Below, one piece after another: positions 28,101 through 36,737 of a stretch of 64,000 bases of DNA (the first letter of the stretch is position 1; each line of letters starts with the position of its first letter). The notes below the pieces were generated by a model. That model made no database searches, was not told the DNA's origin, and saw only the letters and a list, made by a program, of their open reading frames with translations. This stretch comes from Gaoshiqia hydrogeniformans (GTDB lineage: Bacteria; Bacteroidota; Bacteroidia; Bacteroidales; Prolixibacteraceae): assembly GCF_049347105.1 (NCBI RefSeq), contig NZ_CP186334.1, forward strand, positions 3,534,001 to 3,598,000, read 5' to 3'. The position numbers and the translations under genes are program-made.

Positions 28101-28108
28101 TATTTTTG
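28101..28108 (+). promoter_or_regulatory. Candidate -7 element for the DUF3276 gene
   Basis: TATTTTTG is an exact TAnnTTTG match 37 bp before the ATG. The -33 region is weak. Confidence 0.4.
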
Positions 28109-28145
28109 AGCTACTAACTATGGAAATAACCTAAAAACGAGCAAG

Positions 28146-28562
28146 ATGGAAGGTTTTGACAAGAACGATGACCAGAATGAAGAACTTGACAGTAAATTTC
28201 GGCAAGAAATTTATTCAAAAGCCGTAAGGGCAGGAAAAAGAACTTATTTCTTCGATGTAAAATCAACCCGTAAAGATGAGTATTACCTGACAATTACCGA
28301 AAGTAAGAAACGTTACGAGCAGGACGGAAAATTCCACTTTGAGAAGCATAAAATCTTCCTGTATAAAGAAGATTTTGAGAAGTTTGCAGAAGGACTGGAT
28401 GAGGTAGTTGGCTTTATCATGGGCAATCAGCCGGTGATGGATGCCGAAAACTATGACGAACCGCAAGCGGTGATGGAAGACGAAGAGGAAGAAGTATTGG
28501 CCGAAGAAGAAGTCTTTGCAAAAGACTATACCAGCGTCGAATTCGAGGACTTGAGTAATTGA
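28146..28562 (+). CDS. DUF3276/PUR-alpha-like nucleic acid-binding protein
   Basis: This 138-residue protein has a PUR-type domain (about residues 20-95: IYSKAVRAGKRTYFFDVKS, then DEYYLTITESKK) and a very acidic C-terminal tail rich in Glu. This is the layout of the DUF3276 family, found in Bacteroidota and spirochaetes, whose members bind single-stranded DNA and RNA. It is a stand-alone gene with its own promoter candidate and a shared convergent terminator. It probably regulates RNA or transcription; targets are unknown. Confidence 0.9.
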   Translation: MEGFDKNDDQNEELDSKFRQEIYSKAVRAGKRTYFFDVKSTRKDEYYLTITESKKRYEQDGKFHFEKHKIFLYKEDFEKFAEGLDEVVGFIMGNQPVMDAENYDEPQAVMEDEEEEVLAEEEVFAKDYTSVEFEDLSN

Positions 28563-28611
28563 GTTGAATTTTACAAAAGGGGAAAGACATTAACGTATTA
28601 TTGTGAGTTTG

Positions 28612-28650
28612 AAAAAATAAAAGAGGCTGCACCAACTGGTGCAGCCTCTT
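28612..28650. terminator. Bidirectional terminator between the DUF3276 gene and gltA
   Basis: A 14-bp perfect palindromic stem (28621-28634 with 28637-28650) has an A-rich left flank that becomes a T-run on the minus strand. It serves the convergent citrate synthase transcript best. Confidence 0.85.
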
Positions 28651-28662
28651 TCGTATGTTATC

Positions 28663-29982
28663 TTAACAACCTTCGCCTTCACTTTGGGCTTTATCTTTAT
28701 ACCATCTTAACGGATAGGATGAAGGACGTTCAATCGGCAAGCCGTATAAACGGTCCATGACCAGCGATGCCAGTACGCCAAGCGCCCTTGATACACCAAA
28801 TAAAACGGTATAGAATGAGTATTCTTTAATTCCGTAATGATACAGCAAGGCTCCCGAATAGGCGTCTACATTGGGCCACGGATTGCTGATCTTTCCGATA
28901 CTGCCCAGAATTGGAGGAACCACTTCATACAGGTTATTTACCGTGTTGATCAGTTTGTCGTGTGTGATGTACTTATCAGCGAACTCTTTCTGGGCCGTAA
29001 ACCGCGGATCGGTTACCCGTAACACGGCATGTCCGTAACCCGGGATAACCCGGCCGGCCTCCAGCGTGCGTTTCACATAGTCGGCCAATTGCTCTTTGCT
29101 CGGTTCATCGGTTCCCAGTTCAGCCATCAGCTCAAAAATCCAGTTAATAACATCCTGATTGGCATAGCCGTGCAAGGGGCCGGCAAGTCCAAGCATCCCT
29201 GCGCCCAAAGCATAATACGGGCCGCTTAAGGCCGAACCGACCAGGTGAGTGGCGTGGGCCGAAACGTTCCCGCCTTCGTGGTCGGCATGAATCACCATAT
29301 ACAAACGCATCAGCCGTTTTACTTCATCGGAGTCGTAGCCCATCATGTGCGCCAGGTTGCCGGCCCAGTCGAGCCGCGGGTCGGGCTCAATGTGTTTGTC
29401 CTTAAAATAGTTGCGGCGATAAATATAGGCCGCGATGCGGGGCAGGCGGGCAATGAGGTTCATCACATCGTCGTACATAAAGTCCCAGTAGTATTTTTTG
29501 TTTACTCCCGACCGGTATGCTTTCTGGAATACCGACTCGGTAGCCATGGCGACGATCGCTGCGCTGAACTGGGTCATTGGCCTTGCAGTACGCGGGATGG
29601 CATCAATCACGTCAAACACATGTTGCGGCACATGCGCCCGTGTTGACCAATCTTTCGAAATGTTTAACACATCTTCTTCTTCGGGTATTTCACCGATAAG
29701 CATCAGGTAGAATAAACCTTCGGGAAGCGGTTCTCCCTCCGGGTTCAGGCGGGGAAGTTTTTGTCTTAATTCGTCAATACTGTATCCCCTGAAACGAATT
29801 CCGCTGTTGGCATCAAGTTTTGATGTATCCGTGATCAAACTCGGAACTCCTTTCATGCCGGTCATGACCTGACCAATGGTTACCTGGGCGATCACCTTGT
29901 CGCCGTGCTCGTTTTTGAGTTTTTGGTACTCGGCGATGCACTTGCTTGCTTTTTCGTAAAACCTATTTTTAATGTATTCCAT
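28663..29982 (-). CDS. gltA: Citrate synthase (eukaryotic-like type I)
   Basis: This 439-residue enzyme condenses acetyl-CoA and oxaloacetate to citrate. It resembles the mitochondrial-type enzyme more than the hexameric E. coli one. The landmarks are GIRFRGYSIDEL, HADHEGGNVSAHATHLVGSA with a catalytic His, PGYGHAVLRVTDPR with the second His, and NVDAYSGALLYHYG with the catalytic Asp. It is the last gene of the acn-idh-icd-gltA operon, 38 bp after icd, and ends at a bidirectional terminator. Confidence 0.94.
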   Translation of the reverse strand: MEYIKNRFYEKASKCIAEYQKLKNEHGDKVIAQVTIGQVMTGMKGVPSLITDTSKLDANSGIRFRGYSIDELRQKLPRLNPEGEPLPEGLFYLMLIGEIPEEEDVLNISKDWSTRAHVPQHVFDVIDAIPRTARPMTQFSAAIVAMATESVFQKAYRSGVNKKYYWDFMYDDVMNLIARLPRIAAYIYRRNYFKDKHIEPDPRLDWAGNLAHMMGYDSDEVKRLMRLYMVIHADHEGGNVSAHATHLVGSALSGPYYALGAGMLGLAGPLHGYANQDVINWIFELMAELGTDEPSKEQLADYVKRTLEAGRVIPGYGHAVLRVTDPRFTAQKEFADKYITHDKLINTVNNLYEVVPPILGSIGKISNPWPNVDAYSGALLYHYGIKEYSFYTVLFGVSRALGVLASLVMDRLYGLPIERPSSYPLRWYKDKAQSEGEGC

Positions 29983-30020
29983 CTTTAATTTATTTTATTG
30001 ATTTTTTTCTTGTCTTTAAG

Positions 30021-31289
30021 TTAGTGAATATTCCTGATTATTTCATCGGCGAATTCGGTGGTCGACAGCAGGCTTGCCCCTTCCATCATGCTGTGCAGGT
30101 CGGATGTAACGCGTCTTTTGGCGAAGGTGTGCTCGATGGCGTCAAAAACATGTTCTGCAGCTTCTTCCCAACCCAGGTATTCCAGCATCATCACTCCTGA
30201 AAGGATCAGCGAACTTGGATTGGCTTTCCCGGTTCCGGCAATGGTGGGCGCTGTACCGTGCGTGGCCTCGAAAATGGCGTAACCGCTTTGGAAATTGATA
30301 TTTGCTCCCGGAGAGATCCCGATTCCTCCTACCATAGCGGCTAACTGGTCCGAAATATAGTCGCCGTTCAGGTTCAGGGTGGCAATCACCGTATGGTCGT
30401 AAGGATGCAACAGGCTTTCCTGAAGAAAAGCATCGGTAATCACATCTTTGATAATGACTTTACCTTCTTTTTTTGCCTGGTCAATGGCCTTTTGGGCATC
30501 AATTTGTCCTTTGGCCGATTCAATGGCCTGGTATTGCCTCCAGGTAAACACCTGTTCTCCAAACTCGGCTTCAGCTAAATCATAGCCCCAGTTTTTAAAA
30601 GCTCCCTCGGTAAACTTCATGATGTTTCCTTTATGCACCAGGGTAACTGAGGGTAATTCCCGCTCAATGGCGTAATCAATGGCTGCCCGGATCAGTCTTT
30701 CTGAGCCGTCTTTTGATACCGGTTTAACACCAAATGAAGAACTCTCGGGAAAACGAACCTGTTCGCTCACGCCCATCTCTTTAAACAGAAACTCCTGAAA
30801 TTTCAGGGTATTTTCTTCGCCGGTCATGAATTCAATGCCTGCGTAAATATCTTCGGTATTCTCGCGGAAGATGTGCATATCAACCAGTGATGGATAGCGG
30901 ATAGGAGAGGGAACTCCCTTGAACCAGCGTACCGGCCTCAGGCAAACATATAAATCGAGCGCTTGCCGAAGAGCGACATTTAGCGACCTGATCCCTCCTC
31001 CGACCGGAGTTTCCAGCGGGCCCTTGATCCCCACATGGTAGGCTTTGAATGCCTCAATGGTTTCGTCGGGCAGATAATTGCCTGTTTCAACAAACGCTTT
31101 CTGTCCGGCATAAACTTCTTTCCAAATCAGTTTGCGTTTATTTCCGTAGGCTTTTTCCACGGCGGCGTCCAGTACCCGTTGGCTGGGCAGGCTAATGTCT
31201 TTGCCAATGCCGTCGCCTTCGATAAAGGGAATTACCGGTTTGTCGGGAACGATCAGTTTGTTCTGTTGCAAGGTAATCTTTTCACCCAT
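30021..31289 (-). CDS. icd: Isocitrate dehydrogenase, type I (E. coli Icd-like), probably NAD-dependent
   Basis: This 422-residue enzyme oxidises isocitrate to 2-oxoglutarate. The fold and the isocitrate site match E. coli Icd (GGGIRSLNVALRQ with the regulatory/substrate Ser; ATHGTAP; NLNGDYISD). The residues that hold the NADP 2'-phosphate in E. coli are all changed: Lys344 to T349, Tyr345 to I350, Tyr391 to S396, Arg395 to S400, and Val351 to A356. Y345I, V351A and R395S are part of the known set that converts Icd to NAD use, so I infer NAD specificity. The alignment has a constant offset of five, which supports the mapping. It starts one base after the stop of the upstream NADP-type enzyme, so translation is probably coupled. 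Confidence 0.9.
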   Translation of the reverse strand: MGEKITLQQNKLIVPDKPVIPFIEGDGIGKDISLPSQRVLDAAVEKAYGNKRKLIWKEVYAGQKAFVETGNYLPDETIEAFKAYHVGIKGPLETPVGGGIRSLNVALRQALDLYVCLRPVRWFKGVPSPIRYPSLVDMHIFRENTEDIYAGIEFMTGEENTLKFQEFLFKEMGVSEQVRFPESSSFGVKPVSKDGSERLIRAAIDYAIERELPSVTLVHKGNIMKFTEGAFKNWGYDLAEAEFGEQVFTWRQYQAIESAKGQIDAQKAIDQAKKEGKVIIKDVITDAFLQESLLHPYDHTVIATLNLNGDYISDQLAAMVGGIGISPGANINFQSGYAIFEATHGTAPTIAGTGKANPSSLILSGVMMLEYLGWEEAAEHVFDAIEHTFAKRRVTSDLHSMMEGASLLSTTEFADEIIRNIH

Positions 31290-31290
31290 A

Positions 31291-32523
31291 TCAGTTCACG
31301 CTGAGTTTTTGCTGAAGGTTTTCATCAATCGCATTCAGAAAAGCTTCTGTGGTCAGAAAATGTTCCTCTTTCAGATCTTTTTCGTGAATAATCAGCGCCA
31401 GGTCTTTCGTCATTTTGCCGCTTTCAACCGTTTCAATGCAAACCTGTTCCAGGCTTTCGGCAAAACGAACCAACTCGTCATGGTGATCGAGTTTGCCGCG
31501 GAAAGCCAGTCCCCTGGTCCAGGCAAAGATGGAAGCGATCGGGTTGGTCGATGTTGGCTTGCCTTGCTGGTGCATGCGGTAGTGGCGGGTAACCGTTCCG
31601 TGGGCTGCTTCAGCCTCCATCGTTTTACCGTCGGGGGTGATCAGGGTCGAAGTCATCAATCCCAACGAGCCGAAGCCTTGGGCTACGGTGTCTGACTGAA
31701 CGTCGCCGTCGTAATTTTTGCAGGCCCACACAAAACCTCCTTCCCATTTCATCGCGGCGGCCACCATATCGTCAATTAACCGGTGTTCGTAGGTAATACC
31801 GGCCGCTTCGAACTGGTCTCTGAATTCGTTTTCAAACACTTCCTGGAAGATATCTTTAAACCGGCCGTCGTATTTTTTCAGGATGGTATTTTTGGTCGAC
31901 ATGTACAGCGGCCAGCCTTTACCCAGCGCCTGGTTCATACAGGCCCGTGCGAAGCCGGTGATCGACTCGTCGGTATTGTACATGGCCAGGGCTACGCCGT
32001 CTCCCTGGAAATCGTATACTTCGTATGATTTGGCCGGACGGCCGTCATCAGGAGTAAAGGTGATGGTTAGTTTTCCTTTTCCTTTGGTGACGAAATCGGT
32101 GGCCTTATACTGATCGCCAAAAGCATGACGCCCGATGCAGATAGGTTGTTTCCATCCGGGAACCAGCCTCGGAATATTGTTGATGATGATGGGTTCCCGG
32201 AAAACGGTTCCCCCCAGGATATTCCGGATGGTGCCGTTGGGCGATTTCCACATTTTTTTCAGATTGAACTCTTTTACACGCGCTTCGTCGGGTGTAATGG
32301 TGGCGCATTTGATCCCGACACCATATTGCTGAATGGCATGGGCCGCGTCAACAGTCACCTGATCGTCGGTTTTGTCACGGTTTTCCATCCCCAAATCATA
32401 ATATTTGATGTCGATGTCCAGATAGGGAAAGATTAATTTCTCCTTAATAAATGACCAAATAACCCGGGTCATTTCATCTCCGTCCAGTTCAACGACCGGA
32501 TTTGCTACTTTGATTTTTCTCAT
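31291..32523 (-). CDS. NADP-dependent isocitrate dehydrogenase, type II (IDH1-like)
   Basis: This 410-residue homodimeric-type enzyme is close in layout to human IDH1/IDH2. The substrate arginine falls at R132 in GRHAFGDQYKATDF. The NADP-binding pair Arg-His falls at R313-H314 in AAHGTVTRHYR, so NADP use is expected. NPIASIFAWTRGL follows as in the eukaryotic enzymes. It lies 20 bp after aconitase and 1 bp before the type I enzyme. It would supply NADPH and 2-oxoglutarate for biosynthesis, complementing the putatively NAD-linked neighbour. Confidence 0.95.
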   Translation of the reverse strand: MRKIKVANPVVELDGDEMTRVIWSFIKEKLIFPYLDIDIKYYDLGMENRDKTDDQVTVDAAHAIQQYGVGIKCATITPDEARVKEFNLKKMWKSPNGTIRNILGGTVFREPIIINNIPRLVPGWKQPICIGRHAFGDQYKATDFVTKGKGKLTITFTPDDGRPAKSYEVYDFQGDGVALAMYNTDESITGFARACMNQALGKGWPLYMSTKNTILKKYDGRFKDIFQEVFENEFRDQFEAAGITYEHRLIDDMVAAAMKWEGGFVWACKNYDGDVQSDTVAQGFGSLGLMTSTLITPDGKTMEAEAAHGTVTRHYRMHQQGKPTSTNPIASIFAWTRGLAFRGKLDHHDELVRFAESLEQVCIETVESGKMTKDLALIIHEKDLKEEHFLTTEAFLNAIDENLQQKLSVN

Positions 32524-32543
32524 TTTTCGGGTGTGTTTATCAA

Positions 32544-34805
32544 TTAGTTATTTTGTTGTTTGATCAGGTTCAATGCCGAACCTGCTTTAAACCATTCAAT
32601 TTGCTGGTCGTTATAACTGTGGTTCAGGATCAGCTTGTCCTTGCTGCTGTTGTCATGGATCACTTCCAGTGTCAACGGCCGGTTTGGCGCAAAGTCAACC
32701 AAATCCACAAAGTTAAAGCGGTCGTCTTCCCTGATCTTATCGTAATCTGTTTCGCTGGCGAAGGTTAGCGCCAGCATACCCTGTTTCTTCAGGTTGGTTT
32801 CGTGGATACGGGCGAACGATTTCACAATAACGGCTTTCACACCCAGGTGGCGCGGTTCCATGGCGGCATGTTCGCGCGAGGAGCCTTCGCCGTAGTTGTG
32901 GTCGCCGACAACGATCGTCGGGATGCCTTTTGCCTTATAAGCCCGTTGTACCTTGGGAACCTCATCATACAGGCCGGTTAACTGGTTTTTTACTTTATTG
33001 GTCTCGCCATTGAAGGCGTTTACTGCGCCAATCAGCATGTTGTTCGAAATGTTGTCGAGGTGGCCGCGGTAACGTAACCAGGGACCGGCCATCGAGATGT
33101 GGTCGGTGGTGCATTTTCCTTCAGCTTTAATCAGCAGTTTCGCGCCGTTGATGTTGGCGCCGTCCCAGGCAGGGAAGGCATCCAGCAGCTGGAGCCGGCT
33201 GGAGTCAGGAGCAACCGCGACATTTACCGAAGAGCCGTCGGCTGCGGGAGCCTGGTAGCCGGCATCTTCGACGGCAAAACCGTTGGCGGGCAGCTCTTCT
33301 CCTGTAGGGGGAGTCAGCATCACTTTCTCCCCGGCTTCGTTGGTCAGGCTGTCGGTAAGCGGGTTGAAGGTTAAGTCGCCGGCAATCGCCAGGGCAGTTA
33401 CCAGTTCGGGCGAGGCTACAAAAGCATGAGTATTCGGGTTGCCGTCGGCCCGCTTCGAGAAGTTACGGTTGAAGGAGTGAACGATGGTGTTTTTCTCACC
33501 TTTTTCCGCTCCTTCGCGGTTCCACTGCCCGATGCAGGGGCCGCAGGCGTTGGCAAATACATTGGCCCCGATCTGATCAAAAACAGCGATGAGCCCGTCA
33601 CGTTCAATCGTGTAACGGACTTGCTCCGATCCCGGGGTGATGGTGAATTTTGCCTTTGGTTTCAGCTTTTTATCCACCGCTTGCTGAGCCAGCGATGCCG
33701 CACGCGAAATATCTTCGTACGACGAATTGGTGCAGGAACCAATCAGACCGACTTCAATTTTGGTTGGCCAGCCGTTTGCTTTCGCTACTTCGGCCATTTG
33801 TGAGATGGGTGTTGCCCGGTCGGGAGTAAAGGGTCCGTTCAGATGAGGTTCCAACTCGTCGAGCTTGATTTCGATCAGCTGGTCGAAGTATTTTTCGGGC
33901 GAGGCGTAAACTTCATCGTCGGCTGTCAGGTGTTCCCTGATTTGGTTGGCCAGGTCGGCAACTTCGGCGCGGCCTGTGGCGCGCAGGTAACGCTCCATGG
34001 AATCGTCGTATCCAAAGGTTGATGTGGTTGCACCAACTTCGGCGCCCATATTGCAGATGGTTCCTTTCCCGGTTGCCGAAAGCGACCGGGCGCCTTCTCC
34101 AAAGTATTCAATAATATATCCGGTTCCGCCTTTCACTGTCAGCAAGCCTGCTACTTTCAGGATGATATCTTTGGAGGAGGTCCAGCCGTTCAGCTTGCCG
34201 GTTAGTTTTACGCCAATCAGTTTCGGGAATTTCAGCTCCCAGGCCATGCCTGCCATCACATCAACGGCATCGGCGCCTCCAACGCCAATGGCAATCATGC
34301 CCAATCCGCCTGCATTGACGGTGTGCGAGTCGGTTCCAATCATCATTCCTCCCGGGAACGCATAATTTTCGAGCACCACCTGGTGAATAATCCCGGCTCC
34401 CGGTTTCCAAAAACCAATTCCGTATTTATTGGAAACCGATTCGAGGAAGTCAAATACTTCTTTGTTTTGCTGCAGGGCAAATTGCAAATCGGTCCGCCCG
34501 CTGACACTGGCCTGAATCAGGTGGTCGCAGTGTACGGTAGACGGAACGGCGGTTTTTGCTTTTCCGGCATTCATAAACTGGAGTAAGGCCATTTGAGCGG
34601 TGGCATCCTGCATGGCTACCCGGTCGGGTGCAAAATCAACATAGTCGGCCCCACGCTCGAATTTCTTCGGTTGACCGGCATCAAACAGGTGGGCATACAA
34701 AATCTTTTCCGAAAGGCTGAGCGGTTTTTGCAAGACTTTTCTGGCCTTTTCTATACGGGGGCCAAAGTTCCCGTAGACTTTCTTTATCAATTCAAGATCA
34801 AACAT
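32544..34805 (-). CDS. Aconitate hydratase (mitochondrial-like)
   Basis: This 753-residue 4Fe-4S hydratase interconverts citrate and isocitrate. Cluster cysteines are seen in GLIGSCTNSSYED and in NACGPCIGQW. The N-terminal region has DATAQMALLQF and the C-terminal swivel domain has VVGDHNYGEGSSREHAAMEPRHLG. The length and early residues match the mitochondrial-type enzyme rather than AcnA or AcnB of E. coli. It is the first gene of the TCA operon. Two overlapping palindromes stand about 115 bp upstream. Confidence 0.95.
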   Translation of the reverse strand: MFDLELIKKVYGNFGPRIEKARKVLQKPLSLSEKILYAHLFDAGQPKKFERGADYVDFAPDRVAMQDATAQMALLQFMNAGKAKTAVPSTVHCDHLIQASVSGRTDLQFALQQNKEVFDFLESVSNKYGIGFWKPGAGIIHQVVLENYAFPGGMMIGTDSHTVNAGGLGMIAIGVGGADAVDVMAGMAWELKFPKLIGVKLTGKLNGWTSSKDIILKVAGLLTVKGGTGYIIEYFGEGARSLSATGKGTICNMGAEVGATTSTFGYDDSMERYLRATGRAEVADLANQIREHLTADDEVYASPEKYFDQLIEIKLDELEPHLNGPFTPDRATPISQMAEVAKANGWPTKIEVGLIGSCTNSSYEDISRAASLAQQAVDKKLKPKAKFTITPGSEQVRYTIERDGLIAVFDQIGANVFANACGPCIGQWNREGAEKGEKNTIVHSFNRNFSKRADGNPNTHAFVASPELVTALAIAGDLTFNPLTDSLTNEAGEKVMLTPPTGEELPANGFAVEDAGYQAPAADGSSVNVAVAPDSSRLQLLDAFPAWDGANINGAKLLIKAEGKCTTDHISMAGPWLRYRGHLDNISNNMLIGAVNAFNGETNKVKNQLTGLYDEVPKVQRAYKAKGIPTIVVGDHNYGEGSSREHAAMEPRHLGVKAVIVKSFARIHETNLKKQGMLALTFASETDYDKIREDDRFNFVDLVDFAPNRPLTLEVIHDNSSKDKLILNHSYNDQQIEWFKAGSALNLIKQQNN

Positions 34806-34920
34806 ATCAGTGGTTTTTTAATCAATAATAACAGGGTATTCCATTTCCATCTTCCTTAACAAAAACGACGGCTAAAGGTTTTTGCTGATGGCCTTAAGAT
34901 ATTAAAAAAACTTGCTTTAG

Positions 34921-34952
34921 ATGTATATATATACATGTTTTTTAAAAAACAT
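34921..34952. promoter_or_regulatory. Two overlapping perfect palindromes upstream of the aconitase operon
   Basis: A 16-bp palindrome (34921-34936, alternating TA core) overlaps by two bases with an 18-bp palindrome (34935-34952, T6A6 core). Their position 115-150 bp before the aconitase start makes an operator or promoter role possible; no regulator is known. Confidence 0.4.
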
Positions 34953-35037
34953 ACTTTCGGGCATATCTTGAACAAGATGAAACAATAATTAATCTTATGC
35001 GTGGCAATAGATTGGCCCGGTTGAGGCCATGCCGTTT

Positions 35038-35059
35038 TAACCTGATATTTATCAGGTTA
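35038..35059. repeat. Inverted repeat after the Ste24-like gene
   Basis: Two 10-bp perfect arms (35038-35047 and 35050-35059) are separated by 2 bases. No T-run follows on either strand, so a terminator role is uncertain. Confidence 0.5.
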
Positions 35060-35097
35060 TGGGGGAGTAAGAAGGATGAACAGACCCGGCCGGTGAA

Positions 35098-36330
35098 TTA
35101 GCTGCGGGCTTTTAATGCAGCCAGCCGTTGCAGCAGGGTAGGGTGCGAGTAATGAACAAATACGTAGGCCGGGTGTGGTCTCAGGTTGCTCAGGTTTTTT
35201 ACCGAGAGTTTTTTTAGCGCGGCAGCCAGCGATTCGCCGTCGTAATGTTCGGCAGCAAATGCGTCGGCCTGGTATTCATTTCGTCTCGAAAATACATTCA
35301 TGCCTATGCCGGTGAGTGACGAAAGCGGCGAATACAGGATGCCAAAAGCAATCAAGCCGATATGGAAACTTGGCTGACCGACGCCAAGGGCGGCAGACAG
35401 TTCCGGGCTGCCGATAAACAGAGAAAACAGATACAGCATAATCCCGGTTTGAAGAATGCCTAATATCAGGCTGACGATGATGTGTTTCTTTTTGTAATGG
35501 CCGATTTCGTGCGCCAACACGGCTACCAGTTCCGGTATTTCCATGTCGTTAATCAGCGTGTCGTACAGTACGATGCGTTTTTTTGAGCCCAGTCCGGTAA
35601 AATAGGCATTGGCCTTGGTGGAGCGTTTCGAGCCGTCGATCACGTAAATGTTATCGAGCTTAAAGCCGACTTTTGCCGAGAAGTCATGGATTGCCTGCTT
35701 GAGTTCGCCGTCTTCCAGCGGGCTTTGTTTGTTAAAGAGCGGTACAATCAGGCTGGAATAAAACATGGCCATAAAGACCGAGAAGCCGCTTACTACCAGC
35801 CATACATACAACCAAAACCATTCGCCGGTTTTCAGGTAGATGACAATGATGAGGGCGAGCAGTCCGCCGCCAATCAGCGCCCCGAGCAGCCAGCCTTTCA
35901 GTTTGTCGAGGAGGTAGGTTTTTATCGTTGTTTTGTTGAACCCGAATTTCTCTTCAATCACGAAGGTGTCGTACAGTGAGAAGGGTGTTGTAAGGATATC
36001 GGAGGCCAGCAGCAGGATGCCGAAAAAAATCAGGGCCGACCAAACCGGGCTGTCGGTTACCGCTAAGGCCCAGTTGTTGACTAAGGCAAATCCCTGGAAA
36101 AAGAACATCAGCAAAATCAGCATAAAACTAAACGAACTGGTAAGCATGCCAAAGCGATGATTGGTTTTTGAATAGATTTGCTGCTGCCGGTATTTTTCTT
36201 CATCGTAAATTCCGTTCAGTTCTGCCGGCAGGATATCGCTCCACCGGGTGGTATTCAGATAATCCAGGAATCGTTCGAGCACATAATCAACTACCAGAAT
36301 ACCAATGATGATCCAGAAAATTGTCGTCAT
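35098..36330 (-). CDS. M48 family membrane metalloprotease (Ste24/CAAX protease 1-like)
   Basis: This 410-residue integral membrane protease has about six to seven hydrophobic segments. The zinc motif HEIGHYKKKH lies near residue 275 and the third ligand in NEYQADAFAAEHY near the C-terminus. The order of membrane segments around the catalytic site and phrases such as NAYFTGLGSKKRIVLYDTL match the Ste24 endopeptidase group. In bacteria such enzymes act in membrane-protein quality control. It is a single gene, separated from cysNC by a 400-bp region with an ordered repeat. Confidence 0.92.
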   Translation of the reverse strand: MTTIFWIIIGILVVDYVLERFLDYLNTTRWSDILPAELNGIYDEEKYRQQQIYSKTNHRFGMLTSSFSFMLILLMFFFQGFALVNNWALAVTDSPVWSALIFFGILLLASDILTTPFSLYDTFVIEEKFGFNKTTIKTYLLDKLKGWLLGALIGGGLLALIIVIYLKTGEWFWLYVWLVVSGFSVFMAMFYSSLIVPLFNKQSPLEDGELKQAIHDFSAKVGFKLDNIYVIDGSKRSTKANAYFTGLGSKKRIVLYDTLINDMEIPELVAVLAHEIGHYKKKHIIVSLILGILQTGIMLYLFSLFIGSPELSAALGVGQPSFHIGLIAFGILYSPLSSLTGIGMNVFSRRNEYQADAFAAEHYDGESLAAALKKLSVKNLSNLRPHPAYVFVHYSHPTLLQRLAALKARS

Positions 36331-36514
36331 TTAAACACATTTAAATTGATCTCAAAGGTAAAAAAAGCTGAGGGATTGCCTGCGCAGGAGGATTAAATAT
36401 TCGACTTTTTCGTGAGGCAATTCCGGTTTTGCCGGCGTCGGACAGAATTTCTTTCCGTTGCATCCGGCTTTCCGGTAAGGACAAAAGCGGATTTTGAATG
36501 TGAGGTATTGATTA

Positions 36515-36596
36515 TTTCATACCTGTTAAAACTATTTTTAACAGGTATGAAAATAAATTTTAACAGGTATCAAATTATATTTTGACAGGTATTAAA
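36515..36596. repeat. Four copies of a 17-bp motif, three direct at 22-bp period and one inverted
   Basis: The motif TTTTAACAGGTATNAAA occurs at 36536-36552, 36558-36574 and 36580-36596 (last copy with GACAGG), each exactly 22 bp apart. The inverted copy at 36515-36531 is a perfect reverse complement of the first, with a 4-base loop. It looks like a clustered protein-binding site or a strong cruciform. Confidence 0.9.
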
Positions 36597-36684
36597 AATT
36601 GCAGCGCTACTGACAAAAGGTTTATCGGGTGCCGACCCGCCGGGTGGGAGATCAGGACAAAAAGACGAGGGGGAGCCTGAGGCA

Positions 36685-36713
36685 TAAAAAAGGCTGCCGT
36701 TTCGGGCAGCCTT
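36685..36713 (-). terminator. Rho-independent terminator after cysNC
   Basis: A 9-bp GC-rich stem (36690-36698 with 36705-36713) and a 6-base loop run into a T-run on the minus strand. Confidence 0.9.
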
Positions 36714-36737
36714 CGCTGTATGGGATGTAGCTGAAAT

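Larger units (their letters stand above)
36331..36737. other. Intergenic region with repeat array and terminator
   Basis: This 400-bp spacer lies between the Ste24-like gene and cysNC (both leftward). It contains the 22-bp-period repeat at 36515-36596 and the cysNC terminator at 36685-36713. I see no gene in it; a minus-strand open frame overlapping the repeat has no recognisable product. Confidence 0.7.

Noticed and set aside
33099..33374. Plus-strand open frames inside the TCA operon
   Set aside because: They are shadows of aconitase and the isocitrate dehydrogenases in other frames.
36515..36596. Possible CRISPR array
   Set aside because: The units are 17 bp with 5-bp spacers and one inverted copy; no cas genes are nearby.
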